From Streptomyces sp. SolWspMP-5a-2 (lineage in GTDB: Bacteria > Actinomycetota > Actinomycetes > Streptomycetales > Streptomycetaceae), in contig NZ_FMCI01000168.1 in assembly GCF_900091845.1 (NCBI RefSeq), positions 1 through 64,000 of the forward strand: DNA of 64,000 bases, written 5' to 3'. Positions 35,241 to 44,020 of this stretch are shown one piece after another. Numbering within the stretch: position 1 is the first letter of the stretch; the number at the start of each line of letters is the position of its first letter. Both the position numbers and the translations under genes were made by a program. A model generated the notes under the pieces. That model worked only from the letters and a program-made list of their open reading frames with translations. It was not told the DNA's origin and did not search any database.

Positions 35241-35663
35241 TCAGGTGCCGTTGGCGGGGACGGGGGGCTGGAAGCAGGCCGTGACGTCCTTTCCTCGGGA
35301 GCAGCGGTACGTCTCCCACTTGTCGGCGACCGTGTCGATGATCCGCAGTCCGCGGCCCCCCGGAACGTCGGAGGAGGGCTGTCGCGGCGCGGGGAGATCG
35401 GACGAACCGTCATGGACGGTCACGTGCAGGCAGTGCTCGTCCCACAGCAGGATCAGCTGGGCGTCGCTGCGCGCGTGGACGTGCGCGTTGGTGACCAGTT
35501 CGGAGACGGTCAGCAGGACGGAGTCCACCACATCGTGCGCGTCGTGCGCCCACTTCAGGGAGTCCAGGTGATCCCGTGTCCATTTGCGGGCCTCGGCGAG
35601 GCTGCAGTCCATGGGAATGGAACGCACCCAGCCCACCGCCTTCAGTGACGTCTCCTCCGCCAT
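35241..35663 (-). CDS. RsbW-like ATP-binding anti-sigma/regulatory kinase
   Basis: A 140-aa HATPase_c_2 protein. N-box ELVTNAHVHA, G1 box VHDGSSDLP and GGRGLRIID lid are visible. Streptomyces genomes encode dozens of these stand-alone kinases that act on anti-sigma antagonists. ATG with GGAGGAG-type site. It lies just outside antP and no link to antimycin is implied. Confidence 0.85.
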   Translation of the reverse strand: MAEETSLKAVGWVRSIPMDCSLAEARKWTRDHLDSLKWAHDAHDVVDSVLLTVSELVTNAHVHARSDAQLILLWDEHCLHVTVHDGSSDLPAPRQPSSDVPGGRGLRIIDTVADKWETYRCSRGKDVTACFQPPVPANGT

Positions 35664-35771
35664 TGCGACTCCCCTTGTAGACACCGCGTTCGACGTCATG
35701 CGCCGTGGAACACACCGGGTGCCCCGCGACGCGCGATTGACGCAGGCGAACTGTGCCGGGCGCTCACGCCC

Positions 35772-37022
35772 TCAGACCACCCGGCCCGATGGCTGCGGCG
35801 CCGGGTCGTAGGCGTCGTCGCGTACGACGTCCCGCAGGCGTACCGCGGCGGTGAGCATGTCCTGGTGGGTGGTGTACAGAGCGTTGACGCCGAAGCGGAG
35901 CAGGTCGGGGGCGCGCATGTCGGCGATCACGCCCTGGGCCGCGAGGGCCTGCACCAGGCCGTAGGCGTGCGGGTGGCGGAGGGAGACGTGGCTGCCCCGG
36001 CGCGCCGTGTCGGACGGGGTCACCGGCTCGAAGCCCAGAGGGGTCAGCAACTCTTCGGCGCAGCGCAGGAAGTAGCCCGTCAGGGAGAGGCTCTTCGCGC
36101 GGATCTGCGCGAGGTCCACACCGTCGAACGCCGTCAGCGCCGCTTCGAGCGCGAGCAGGGACAGGATCGGCGGAGTGCCGATGCGGGCCCGCGCGATGCC
36201 CGGCGCCGGGGCGTAGTCGGGGGACATCGCGAAGGGTTCGGCGTGGCCGGTCCAGCCGGTCAGCGGCGTCGTGAGTGCCGCGTGGTGGCGGCGGGCCGCG
36301 TACAGGAAGGCGGGGGCGCCCGGTCCTCCGGAGAGGAACTTGTAGCCGCAGCCGACGGCCAGGTCGACGCCCAGCTCGTCGACGTCCACCGGGAGCGCGC
36401 CGGCGGCATGGCACAGGTCCCACAGGACGAGCGCGCCCGCGCGGTGCGTGGCGTCGGTCAGGGCCCGCATGTCGTACAGCTCGCCGGTGCGGAAGTCGAC
36501 GGGCGAGTAGCTGACGACGGCGACCCGGTGCCCCTCGGACGCGAGGAATCCGTCGAGGTCGGCCGGTGCCACGTGCCTGACCTCCAGGCTCTCGCGGCCG
36601 GCGACCGCCTCGGCCAGGTAGCGGTCCGTCGGGAAGTGTCCCGGGTCGGTGACGAGGAGCGGGCGGTCCGGGCGCAGCGCGGCGGCGGCGCCGAGCGCGC
36701 TGAACAACTGCACGCTCGTCGAGTCGCCCGCGACCGTCTGCCCGGCGGCGGCGCCGATGAGGCGGCCGATGGCGTCGCCCACCCTCAGGGGCGCGTCCCA
36801 CCAGCCGTGCTCGTTCCACGACCTGATCAGGCCGGTTCCCCACTGGCGGTGCACGACGTCGGTGAGGACCGGTGCCACCGCGGCGGGCAGCGGCCCCAGG
36901 GAGTTGCCGTCGAGGTAGACCACTCCCCCGGGCAGCAGGAAGCGGTCCCGGAGCGGGGCGAGCGGGTCGTCGGCGTCGAGCTTCGCGGCCTCGTCGCCGA
37001 TCGTGGCGGCAGCGGTCGTCAC
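35772..37022 (-). CDS. antP: Kynureninase (AntP)
   Basis: A 416-aa PLP enzyme. PLP-lysine is Lys228 in GCGYKFLSGGPG, Asp202 in WDLCHAAG contacts the pyridine nitrogen, and YLDGNSLGPLP is the N-terminal signature. It cleaves kynurenine to anthranilate and alanine, supplying the aromatic starter of antimycin. GTG overlaps the AntO stop by 4 bp. Last gene of the antHIJKLMNOP operon. antP is absent from short antimycin clusters, so its presence with antQ marks the long form. Confidence 0.94.
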   Translation of the reverse strand: MTTAAATIGDEAAKLDADDPLAPLRDRFLLPGGVVYLDGNSLGPLPAAVAPVLTDVVHRQWGTGLIRSWNEHGWWDAPLRVGDAIGRLIGAAAGQTVAGDSTSVQLFSALGAAAALRPDRPLLVTDPGHFPTDRYLAEAVAGRESLEVRHVAPADLDGFLASEGHRVAVVSYSPVDFRTGELYDMRALTDATHRAGALVLWDLCHAAGALPVDVDELGVDLAVGCGYKFLSGGPGAPAFLYAARRHHAALTTPLTGWTGHAEPFAMSPDYAPAPGIARARIGTPPILSLLALEAALTAFDGVDLAQIRAKSLSLTGYFLRCAEELLTPLGFEPVTPSDTARRGSHVSLRHPHAYGLVQALAAQGVIADMRAPDLLRFGVNALYTTHQDMLTAAVRLRDVVRDDAYDPAPQPSGRVV

Positions 37023-37873
37023 GGTCGGACCTCTTTCCTGTGGGCGGCCGCCATCTCCCGGAGGGTGTCGGCGACCGCGCGGGCGCCCGGCGCTCCCGGT
37101 TCGATGAGCGTGTAGTGGCCGGTGCCGGGCAGGGTGATCGTCCGCAGGTCGTGGTGCACCGCCGCGTAGTCGCTGAACTGGGTGAGCGGCACCTCCTCGT
37201 CGACGGCGCCGTGCAGGAGCACGGTGGGCACCCCGGTGGTGCCCGCCCCGCGCAGCAGGGTGAGCGGGTCGACCGCTTCCAGGCGCTCTGCGAACAGTGC
37301 CTCGCCGCCCAGGAGTTGGACGGCGGCGCCGTTGCTCAGGTCGTCGCGCCTGGTCGCGGCGAGGTCGGTCAGCGGGGCGAGCGCCAGGACGCCCGTGGGC
37401 AGGTCGCCTGTGGTGTGCCAGGGCGAGTCGGCGGGCAGCAGCCCCCGGGCCGCGCTCCACAGGGCGAGGTGGCCGCCGGAGCAGTGGCCGGCGAGGACGT
37501 AGGGGCGTCCCTTCGGCAGGGTCGCCACGATCCGCGCGATGTCGTCGAACGTCTCCGGGTAGCCACCCGCGCCGCCCGACCTGCGGAATCCGGGGAGCAG
37601 GACGTCGAAGCCCTGCTGGGAGAGGTAGGCCGCGAACGGGGTGAGGTGCATCCGGTCGTAGCGCCAGTATCCGCCGTGCAGGAGGATCACCAGCGGGGCG
37701 TCGGGGTCGTCGGACGGCCACGCGTCGTAGACCTGGTGGGGGTGGTCCCCGTAGCGGCCGTGCGACGGTGCCAGGACCGGTTTCAGGCTCAGGACCCGCC
37801 GCTCCTCCTCGGCCGCGAACGCGGAGATCGTCCTCTCGGTCCCCGTGCCGGTCCCCGTCGTCTCAGAGCTCAC
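37019..37873 (-). CDS. antO: Alpha/beta-hydrolase, probable N-formylkynurenine formamidase (AntO)
   Basis: A 284-aa alpha/beta-hydrolase. The oxyanion motif HGGYW (66-70) is that of kynurenine formamidases. The nucleophile elbow reads GHCSGGH, where formamidases have GHSAGGH, so Cys131 occupies the usual Ser position. Asp225 (GAVDEEVP) and His253 (GTGHYTL) complete a possible triad. It would convert N-formylkynurenine from AntN to kynurenine for AntP. The GTG at 37873 overlaps the antN end by 11 bp. Confidence 0.85.
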   Translation of the reverse strand: MSSETTGTGTGTERTISAFAAEEERRVLSLKPVLAPSHGRYGDHPHQVYDAWPSDDPDAPLVILLHGGYWRYDRMHLTPFAAYLSQQGFDVLLPGFRRSGGAGGYPETFDDIARIVATLPKGRPYVLAGHCSGGHLALWSAARGLLPADSPWHTTGDLPTGVLALAPLTDLAATRRDDLSNGAAVQLLGGEALFAERLEAVDPLTLLRGAGTTGVPTVLLHGAVDEEVPLTQFSDYAAVHHDLRTITLPGTGHYTLIEPGAPGARAVADTLREMAAAHRKEVRP

Positions 37874-38708
37874 CGCGCACCTGCCACAGTTCGGGGAAGA
37901 CCGGGAGGGACGCGCGCCGCTCCAGCCAGGCCAGTCCCGAGGAGCCGGCGCTGCCGGGCTTGGCGCCCATGGCACGGCGGACGACCATGATGTGGTCGAA
38001 GCGCCAGCGCGCCACCAGTTCGGCGATGTCGGTGAGCTGCTCGCCCAGGGCCAGCAGTTCGTGGCGGGGCGCGGCGTAGATCTCGCGCCATGCCGCGACC
38101 ACCCCCGGGTCCGACGCGTACGGGGCGGTGACGTCCCGTTCCACGACGTGCTCCGGGACGGGCAGTCCGCGCCGGTGCAGGAAGCGCAGCACCTCGTCGT
38201 AGAGGGAGGCCGCGCGGTACGTCTCGGCCAGCGCCTCGTGGACCAGGGGGTCGCCGCGGTGGTTGTTCAGCAGGCCCGCGTTCTTCTGGCCGAGGAGGAA
38301 CTCCAGCCGCCGGTACATGGCCGACTGGAAACCCGAGGCCCTGCCGAACGCCTCCCGGAACGCGTTGAACTGCATGGGGGTCAGCGCGGCGATGGGCTTC
38401 CAGGAGGCGTTGAGCGCGGTCAGGGCGCGGGCGCTGCGGACGAGCGCGTCCGTCCCGGCGTCGAGGTCGTCCTTGGCGAACGCCTCCCCGGCCGCCTGCC
38501 ACTCGTGCACGACGAGCGTGAACCACAGCTCCATCACCTGCGTGGTGACGAGGAAGCCCATCTCGTCCGCCGCTTCGGTCAGCGGCTGCTGGAGCGCGTT
38601 CAGCACGGACGCGTGCACGTATGTGTCGTAGGGGCTCGGGCCCTCGAGGGGCTCGGTCGAGGTCGGGTCCGCGGCCGGCTCGGCGACGGCGGACAGGCTG
38701 TCGGTCAT
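37863..38708 (-). CDS. antN: Tryptophan 2,3-dioxygenase (AntN)
   Basis: A 281-aa heme dioxygenase. The axial His is His239 in WRFDHIMVVRRAMG, followed by KPGSAGSSGLAWL, the glycine-serine loop near the substrate. Substrate-site residues are in FREAFGRASGFQS. It opens the indole of tryptophan to N-formylkynurenine, the committed step to the antimycin 3-formamidosalicylate unit. ATG at 38708 with AAGGAG upstream. Confidence 0.94.
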   Translation of the reverse strand: MTDSLSAVAEPAADPTSTEPLEGPSPYDTYVHASVLNALQQPLTEAADEMGFLVTTQVMELWFTLVVHEWQAAGEAFAKDDLDAGTDALVRSARALTALNASWKPIAALTPMQFNAFREAFGRASGFQSAMYRRLEFLLGQKNAGLLNNHRGDPLVHEALAETYRAASLYDEVLRFLHRRGLPVPEHVVERDVTAPYASDPGVVAAWREIYAAPRHELLALGEQLTDIAELVARWRFDHIMVVRRAMGAKPGSAGSSGLAWLERRASLPVFPELWQVRGEL

Positions 38709-38764
38709 GGCTCTCCTTGTGCGGCGGTGCGGCTGAGCGGCGGTGCGGTGTGCGGACCGCGGTC

Positions 38765-39553
38765 TCAGACGCCGATGTGGACGCCGCCCGAGGCGTCCAT
38801 CCACTGGCCGGTCACCCAGCGGGCGTCGTCGCTCGCCACGAACGACACGACGTCGGCGATGTCCGCGGGCTGGCCGAGACGGCCGAAGACGGAGGCGTCC
38901 GAGTAGCGCTGCCGGATCTCCGGAACGCTGAGGGTGGGGTTGATCTCCGTCTCGGTGAAGCCGGGCGCGACGCTGTTGACCGTGATGCCGCGCGGGCCCA
39001 GCTCCGTGGCGAGGCTGAGGGTGAGGTAGTCCAGGGCGGCCTTGGTCATGGTGTAGGAGACGATCGCGGGGAAGCCGACCCGGGTGGCCACGGAGGAGAT
39101 GTTCACGATCCGGCCGCCGTCGCGCAGCCGGTCGAGACCGTGCTGGATGATGAAGAACGGCGCCTTCGTGTTGATCGCGAAGACCCGGTCGTAGTCCTCC
39201 TCGGTCACGTGCGCGATGGGGCGCGGGACGGTGATCCCGGCGTTGTTGACGAGGATGTCGAGCCCCGTCCCCTGGCCGGGTCCGGCGTCCTGCTCGGCCA
39301 GGGCGCGGTCGAAGGCCTCCCAGAGGGTGACGGCGTCGCCGGCCACGCCCAGCTCGGCCCGGACGGCGAACGCGCGGCCGCCCTCGGCGGTGATCTCCCC
39401 GACCGTCCGCTCGGCCGCCGTCTCGTCGTGTCCGTAGTGGACCGCGACCAGGGCGCCCTCGCGGGCCAGGCGGCGGCTGATGGCCCGCCCGATGCCGCGG
39501 CTGCCGCCGGTGACCAGGGCGGTCCTGCCCTCGTGCCGCATGTCGGTGGTCAA
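38765..39553 (-). CDS. antM: Stand-alone beta-ketoreductase (AntM)
   Basis: A 262-aa FabG-like SDR: NADPH motif TGGSRGIGRA, NNAG, catalytic Ser-Tyr-Lys in SSVATRVGFPAIVSYTMTKAA. In antimycin biosynthesis this discrete enzyme reduces the C8 keto group after or during dilactone formation, making the hydroxyl that AntB acylates. The TTG at 39553 is preferred: AGGAG lies 6 nt upstream, while the ATG at 39541 has none close. Confidence 0.92.
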   Translation of the reverse strand: MTTDMRHEGRTALVTGGSRGIGRAISRRLAREGALVAVHYGHDETAAERTVGEITAEGGRAFAVRAELGVAGDAVTLWEAFDRALAEQDAGPGQGTGLDILVNNAGITVPRPIAHVTEEDYDRVFAINTKAPFFIIQHGLDRLRDGGRIVNISSVATRVGFPAIVSYTMTKAALDYLTLSLATELGPRGITVNSVAPGFTETEINPTLSVPEIRQRYSDASVFGRLGQPADIADVVSFVASDDARWVTGQWMDASGGVHIGV

Positions 39554-39596
39554 CTCAGTCTCCTGTCACGTACGGGTGTGTCGGTTCCGGGGGCGG

Positions 39597-40754
39597 TCAC
39601 GCGTCGAAGTCGAGCGTGACCTCGGCGGTGCGGGGCCGGGCGCGGCAGACGAGCGTGTAGCCCGCCGCCAGTTCCTCGGTGTCGAGGGCGTACTGCCCGC
39701 CCGCGAGGTCCACTTGGCCGGTCAGGACCTTGGCGCGGCACGTGCCGCACACCCCTTCGCGGCAGGCGTACGGCACGTCGGGGTGCGCCCGCAGCAGCGC
39801 GTCGAGGAGGACGTCCTCGCGCGGCTCCGTGGTGACGGCGGCACGGCGACCGCCGAAGAGGGCGGTGATCCGGGCGCCGGGCGCCGGCGTCGGAGGGGGC
39901 GTGCCCTCCCGCTCCGGAGTCCGGGGCGTCCCGGACGGCGCGGTGAAGGTCTCCGAGCGGACGGCCGCCGGGTCGGCGCCCTGATCGAGCAGCGCCTGTC
40001 GCGTCTCCGTGATCAGCCCGTCCGGACCGCACAGCGCGAACGCCGTGCCGGGACCGGGGCGGGCGTCCAGCGCGGCGAGCAGCCGTGGCAGTTTCGCGGT
40101 GTCGACGCGTCCGCTGACCAGTTCGCTGCCGCGGTCCTCGCGGGTGAGGACGTGCAGCGCGGTGAACCGGTCGACGAACGCGTCCTTCAGCTCGGCGAGT
40201 TCGTCCGCCAGCAGGGCCGTCGCGGTGGTGGGGACCGCGTGGACCAGGGAGACCCGGCAGGCGGGGTCCTCGCGCAGCACCGCCGCCGCCATCGTGATCA
40301 GCGGGGTGATGCCGGAGCCGCCCGCGATGAGCACGTGGTGCGCGCCGGGCAGCTCCGGCAGGGCGAAGGTGCCGCCGGGCGGGCCGAGTTCGAGGGTGTC
40401 CCCGGTGGCCAGGGTGGTCGTGGCGTACGCGCCGTAGCCGTCGGGGGCGCCCCGCTTGATGACCAGCCGGAAGGCGTCCGGGTCGCCGGGCGGCGGGCAC
40501 ACCGAGTAGCTGCGGCGCAGTTCGTGTCCGGGGCGGCGGTGCCGGACGACGACGTGGTCGCCGGGCCGGTGGGCGAAGGTGTCCCGCAGGTCGTCGGGGA
40601 CGCGCAGGGTGACCGCGACCGCCTCCTCGGTCAGCCTGCGCACGCCGGTGACGGTCAGCCGGTGCCAGCCCGTGCGCCGGGGCCGCGGCGCCCGGGGGCC
40701 GGGAGCGGGGGCGTCCGTGTCCGGAGGGGCGAAGTCGTCCAAGGGAAGCCTCAT
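39597..40754 (-). CDS. antL: Oxygenase reductase component, PaaE-like (AntL)
   Basis: A 385-aa FAD/NADPH and [2Fe-2S] reductase. The FAD motif is RSYSVCPP, NAD site GGSGITPL and CGPDGLI. The C-terminal ferredoxin domain carries CREGVCGTC plus a final Cys in LVCRAR. It feeds electrons to the AntH diiron centre. 4-bp ATGA overlap with antK. Confidence 0.94.
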   Translation of the reverse strand: MRLPLDDFAPPDTDAPAPGPRAPRPRRTGWHRLTVTGVRRLTEEAVAVTLRVPDDLRDTFAHRPGDHVVVRHRRPGHELRRSYSVCPPPGDPDAFRLVIKRGAPDGYGAYATTTLATGDTLELGPPGGTFALPELPGAHHVLIAGGSGITPLITMAAAVLREDPACRVSLVHAVPTTATALLADELAELKDAFVDRFTALHVLTREDRGSELVSGRVDTAKLPRLLAALDARPGPGTAFALCGPDGLITETRQALLDQGADPAAVRSETFTAPSGTPRTPEREGTPPPTPAPGARITALFGGRRAAVTTEPREDVLLDALLRAHPDVPYACREGVCGTCRAKVLTGQVDLAGGQYALDTEELAAGYTLVCRARPRTAEVTLDFDA

Positions 40755-41257
40755 ACCGTGCTCATGTGCGGGAACGTCTCCCGGCACGCCGTGCACCGCA
40801 GCACCGACTGGCAGCGGGTGGCGCCGAAGGCGCTGTGCGGCCGGGTGGCCCGCGATCCGCAGTGCGGGCAGGGGACGCTGCCCAGTGCGACCGTGACGGG
40901 TCCGCCCGGCCCGGTGGCGTCGGCGGGGACGGGCGGCGCGATGCCGTGCGCCGCCAGCTTCCGCCGCCCGGCCGGGGTGATGCGCTCCGTCGTCCACGCT
41001 GGTGCGAGCACCTGCCGTACGCGCCCGTCGGGGTGGCCGCAGGCGGCGAGGACCTCCTCGACGGCGGAGGTGATGGCGGGCAGGGCGGGGCAGCCCAGGA
41101 ACGTCGGGGTGATCTGCACCTCCAGCACGCCGTCCGCGTCCGGCGCCACGGAGTGGACGACGCCGAGGTCGCCGAGGCCGATCATCGGCAGCTCGGGGTC
41201 GGGCACGCTCTCGACCCGGGCCCGGACCTCCTCGGTGGAGCGGCGGTACGCGCTCAC
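40751..41257 (-). CDS. antK: PaaD-like zinc/DUF59 protein (AntK)
   Basis: A 168-aa PaaD homologue: MIP18/DUF59 domain (about 1-110) with PDPELPMIGLGDLG and TFLGCPA, then a zinc ribbon CPHCGS...CTAC. Family members aid iron-sulfur maturation of the oxygenase. GTG overlaps the antJ stop by 4 bp. Confidence 0.92.
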   Translation of the reverse strand: MSAYRRSTEEVRARVESVPDPELPMIGLGDLGVVHSVAPDADGVLEVQITPTFLGCPALPAITSAVEEVLAACGHPDGRVRQVLAPAWTTERITPAGRRKLAAHGIAPPVPADATGPGGPVTVALGSVPCPHCGSRATRPHSAFGATRCQSVLRCTACRETFPHMSTV

Positions 41258-42051
41258 CAGGTGCCTCCCGGGAACTGGCGCCGCACCGACTGGAGTTCGG
41301 CGACGAGCACGCCGAACTCCTCCAGGTGCAGACCGTCGCGTCCGCCGCGGGCCTGCCAGCGGGGCGCCGGGACGGTGAGACCGGCGCCCGCGACGACCTC
41401 GCCGACCTCCCGCTCCCACGACGGGCGCACCGAGGCGGGCCCCGGCACGGTTCCGGCGGCGGCGAGGCGGGACACCAGGTCGTCCTCCTCGAAGAGTTCG
41501 GCGGTGTAGGGCCACACCCGGTCCAGGCCCGCCTGCATGCGCCGGGCGCTCTCCGGGGTGCCGAGGCCGAGGCGCCGCGTCCAGTCGTCGGCGTGCCGCC
41601 GGTGGAAGGCGACCTCGGTCGCGGCCCGCGCCCCGAACCCGGCGAGGTCGGGGTCCGGGCCGTCGGCCAGCGCCCGGTAGTACAGGACCGCGTAGTGCGT
41701 GTAGACGAGCTGACGGGCGACGGTCACCGCGAAGTCCCCGTTCGGCAGTTCCGTCACGAGGGCGTTGGTGAACTCGCGGTCCGCGCGGGCGAAGGCGTAG
41801 TCGTCCTCGGTGCGGCCGGTCCCGTCGAGCCCGCCGGCCCGGGTGTACAGGGTCCGGGCGTGGCCGACCAGGTCGAGGGCGATGTTCGAGAGGGCCAGGT
41901 CCTCCTCGATCGTCGGCGCCCGGGTGATCCACTGGCACAGCCGCTGGCCGAGGACGAGCGCGTCGTCGCCGAGGCGCAGCAGGTGCGCGGCGAGATCGGG
42001 GTCCTGGCCGGTGCGGGCGGTCTCCGCGGCCGTGTCACTGGTCGTGGTCAC
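41254..42051 (-). CDS. antJ: PaaC-like oxygenase structural subunit (AntJ)
   Basis: A 265-aa ferritin-like helical protein matching PaaC, the non-catalytic partner of the diiron PaaA subunit (LRLGDDALVLGQRLCQWITRAPTIEEDLALSNIALDL region). It forms the AntH/AntJ core complex. Its GTG start lies inside antI (17-bp overlap). Confidence 0.92.
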   Translation of the reverse strand: MTTTSDTAAETARTGQDPDLAAHLLRLGDDALVLGQRLCQWITRAPTIEEDLALSNIALDLVGHARTLYTRAGGLDGTGRTEDDYAFARADREFTNALVTELPNGDFAVTVARQLVYTHYAVLYYRALADGPDPDLAGFGARAATEVAFHRRHADDWTRRLGLGTPESARRMQAGLDRVWPYTAELFEEDDLVSRLAAAGTVPGPASVRPSWEREVGEVVAGAGLTVPAPRWQARGGRDGLHLEEFGVLVAELQSVRRQFPGGTW

Positions 42052-42370
42052 CGTCGGACCCCCTCTCGTCCGGTCCGGTCAGCGGGGCGTACTGCTCCGG
42101 GTACCGGTACGGCTTGTGCCGGGCGTTGCCGAAGTAGGGGTCGCGCTCGGCCGGGGAGACCGCGTGCACGGCGTCCGAGCGGACCACCCACAGGGACAGC
42201 GGGTCGCCCCGGCGGACGTAGAGGTCGCGGGCGCGGCCGAGGGCCATGTCGGCGTCGTCCGCCCGGACCGATCCCATGTGCTGGTGCGACAGGCCCCGGC
42301 GGGGCCGCAGGAAGACCTCCCAGGACGCGGGCGCGCCCTCCCGCTCCGTGCCGGTGGGTGTGCTGCTCAT
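42035..42370 (-). CDS. antI: PaaB-like oxygenase subunit (AntI)
   Basis: A 111-aa PaaB homologue. The [19 protein letters not shown] start is diagnostic. PaaB bridges PaaAC units and may contact the reductase. ATG overlaps the antH stop by 4 bp. Confidence 0.92.
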   Translation of the reverse strand: MSSTPTGTEREGAPASWEVFLRPRRGLSHQHMGSVRADDADMALGRARDLYVRRGDPLSLWVVRSDAVHAVSPAERDPYFGNARHKPYRYPEQYAPLTGPDERGSDGDHDQ

Positions 42371-43422
42371 GCGGGCTCCTCCGTGCGGCCGTCGGCGTCC
42401 TCCCGGGCGGCGTACGCGGCCGACGCCTCCCGCACCCACGCGCCGTCCTCGTGCGCGGCGCGCCGGTGCGCGATCCGCTGCCGGGCCCAGTGCGTGTCGT
42501 CGCCGAGCGCGTCGCGGTAGGTCTCCCAGTCGACGGGGGTGAAGTCGTAGTGGCCGCGCTCCTCGTTCCAGCGGATCGCCGGGTCGGGCAGGGTCAGCCC
42601 GAGCCGCTCGGCCTGCGGGACGACGCTGTCGACGAAGCGCGCGCGCAGTTCGTCGTTGGTGTGGCGCTTGATGCCCCAGGCGATGGCGCGGCGGGAGACG
42701 GCGGCGCCGAGCGCGGCGGTGCGGGCGTCGGCCCCGCCCGCCTCGGTGTCCGGCGGGCCGAACATCAGCGCCACGGCGGGCAGCCACCAGCGGTCCACCG
42801 CGTCCTGCGCCATCCGCTTCTGCTCGGGCGTCCCCTCGCACAGCGCGCGCATCAGGTCGTACCCCTGCCGTACGTGGAAGGCCTCCTCCTGGCAGACGCG
42901 GCGCATCGCGCGGGCGTACGGGCCGTAGGAGGTCCGGCACAGGGGGGCCTGGTTGATGACGGCGGCGCCGTCCGTCAGCCAGGCGATGGCGCCGGTGTCC
43001 GCCCAGGTCAGGGCCGGGTGGTTGAAGGTCGCCGCGAAACGCTGCTGGCCGCGGTGGAGGGCGTCGAGGAGTTCGGCGCGGTCCACGCCGAGGGTCTCGG
43101 CGGACGAGTACAGGTAGAGGCCGTGGCCCGCCTCGTCCTGCACCTTGGCGATCAGCACCGACTTGCGGTGCAGGGACGGCGCCCGGGTCAGCCAGGCGCC
43201 CTCGGGCTGCATGCCGATGATCTCGGAGTGGGCGTGCTGGGCGATCTGGCGCAGCAGCATCCGGCGGTAGCCGTCGGGCATCCAGTCGCGCGGCTCGATC
43301 GTCTCACCGGCGGCGATGAGGGCGTCGAAGTGGGCGGGCAACGCGTCCTGGGGGGCGGGCGGCCCGTCCTGCCGGGCGGCGTGCTGCGGTGCGGCGACCG
43401 CCGAGGTCCCGGGCGTGCTCAT
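42367..43422 (-). CDS. antH: Diiron oxygenase catalytic subunit, PaaA-like (AntH)
   Basis: A 351-aa ferritin-like oxygenase. Iron ligands appear in [14 protein letters not shown] and [12 protein letters not shown] (two E/D-x2-H sets), with upstream Glu in HAHSEIIG. Normal substrates of PaaA are aryl-CoA epoxidations; AntHIJKL instead acts on anthraniloyl-S-AntG to give the 3-aminosalicylate unit by epoxidation and rearrangement. The ATG at 43422 opens an operon running to antP. Expression in known strains depends on AntA. Confidence 0.94.
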   Translation of the reverse strand: MSTPGTSAVAAPQHAARQDGPPAPQDALPAHFDALIAAGETIEPRDWMPDGYRRMLLRQIAQHAHSEIIGMQPEGAWLTRAPSLHRKSVLIAKVQDEAGHGLYLYSSAETLGVDRAELLDALHRGQQRFAATFNHPALTWADTGAIAWLTDGAAVINQAPLCRTSYGPYARAMRRVCQEEAFHVRQGYDLMRALCEGTPEQKRMAQDAVDRWWLPAVALMFGPPDTEAGGADARTAALGAAVSRRAIAWGIKRHTNDELRARFVDSVVPQAERLGLTLPDPAIRWNEERGHYDFTPVDWETYRDALGDDTHWARQRIAHRRAAHEDGAWVREASAAYAAREDADGRTEEPA

Positions 43423-43765
43423 ACCGGACCGCCCGCGGCACTCCCGCTGCCGGCCCGCGCCGCCGTCCCGGGCCGGCGGCCGGCCGGACCCCGTACGCAC
43501 TGCTTGGGCACTCGCACCACTCCTTCAGCGTCGACACCGCCCCGTGGGCGGCCACAGGCCGCCACGGACCACGAGCGGGCCGCGCGGCGGAACCTCCATC
43601 CGGAAAGAGGACGGGAGCGGGCCCCGCTATCCCCGCCCCCGCACAACGGCCGCGTGACAAAGGTCACGCCCTGCCGAGGGAGTGTGACGCGCCCCGCGCT
43701 CCTCTGCTTCGGGTGACACATCAGGCCCGCAGGGCGGCAGGCGTGCCGCAGCGAAAGGGGATCTC
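43423..43765. promoter_or_regulatory. antH/antG divergent promoter region
   Basis: A 343-bp gap driving antGF(Q) to the right and antHIJKLMNOP to the left. In studied strains AntA-dependent promoters lie here. A perfect GTGAC-N4-GTCAC inverted repeat is at 43654-43667, nearer the antG start. No other motif is assigned with confidence. Confidence 0.75.
43654..43667. promoter_or_regulatory. Crp-like inverted repeat
   Basis: GTGACAAAGGTCAC fits the Streptomyces Crp pattern GTG-N6-GNCAC and is a perfect 5-bp inverted repeat. It lies about 100 bp upstream of antG. The consensus is recalled from the literature; binding is a prediction. Confidence 0.45.
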
Positions 43766-44020
43766 ATGAGCACCATCAGGGAGTTGCTGGTCGAACTCAC
43801 CGGTACCGCCGAGTACGCCGACCCCGGCGCCATCGGTGACGACGTCGACCTCGCCGCGAGCGGTATCGACTCCGGTGACCTGGTGCGTCTGGTCCTGCTC
43901 GTCGAGCAGCGGCTCGGGGTCGAGATCGGCGCCGAGGACATGGAGGAGCTGCGGTCGATCGCCGACTACGAGCGGTTCGTCGCCGGGCGGTCCACCGCCG
44001 GCGCCGGCGGCGGTGCGTGA
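43766..44020 (+). CDS. antG: Acyl carrier protein for anthranilate (AntG)
   Basis: An 84-aa carrier protein. The phosphopantetheine Ser is in LAASGIDSGDLVRL. AntF loads anthranilate here for the oxygenase. ATG follows AAAGGGG. Its stop overlaps the antF start (TGATG). Confidence 0.94.
   Translation: MSTIRELLVELTGTAEYADPGAIGDDVDLAASGIDSGDLVRLVLLVEQRLGVEIGAEDMEELRSIADYERFVAGRSTAGAGGGA

Noticed and set aside
38765..39553. AntM as the biosynthetic reductase of the left polyketide cluster
   Set aside because: It lies inside the ant operon between antL and antN with operon spacing, matching the known antimycin order.
39597..43422. Primary phenylacetate degradation operon
   Set aside because: No paaK, paaG, paaZ or paaJ nearby; the adjacency to antG/antF and kynurenine genes identifies it as AntHIJKL.
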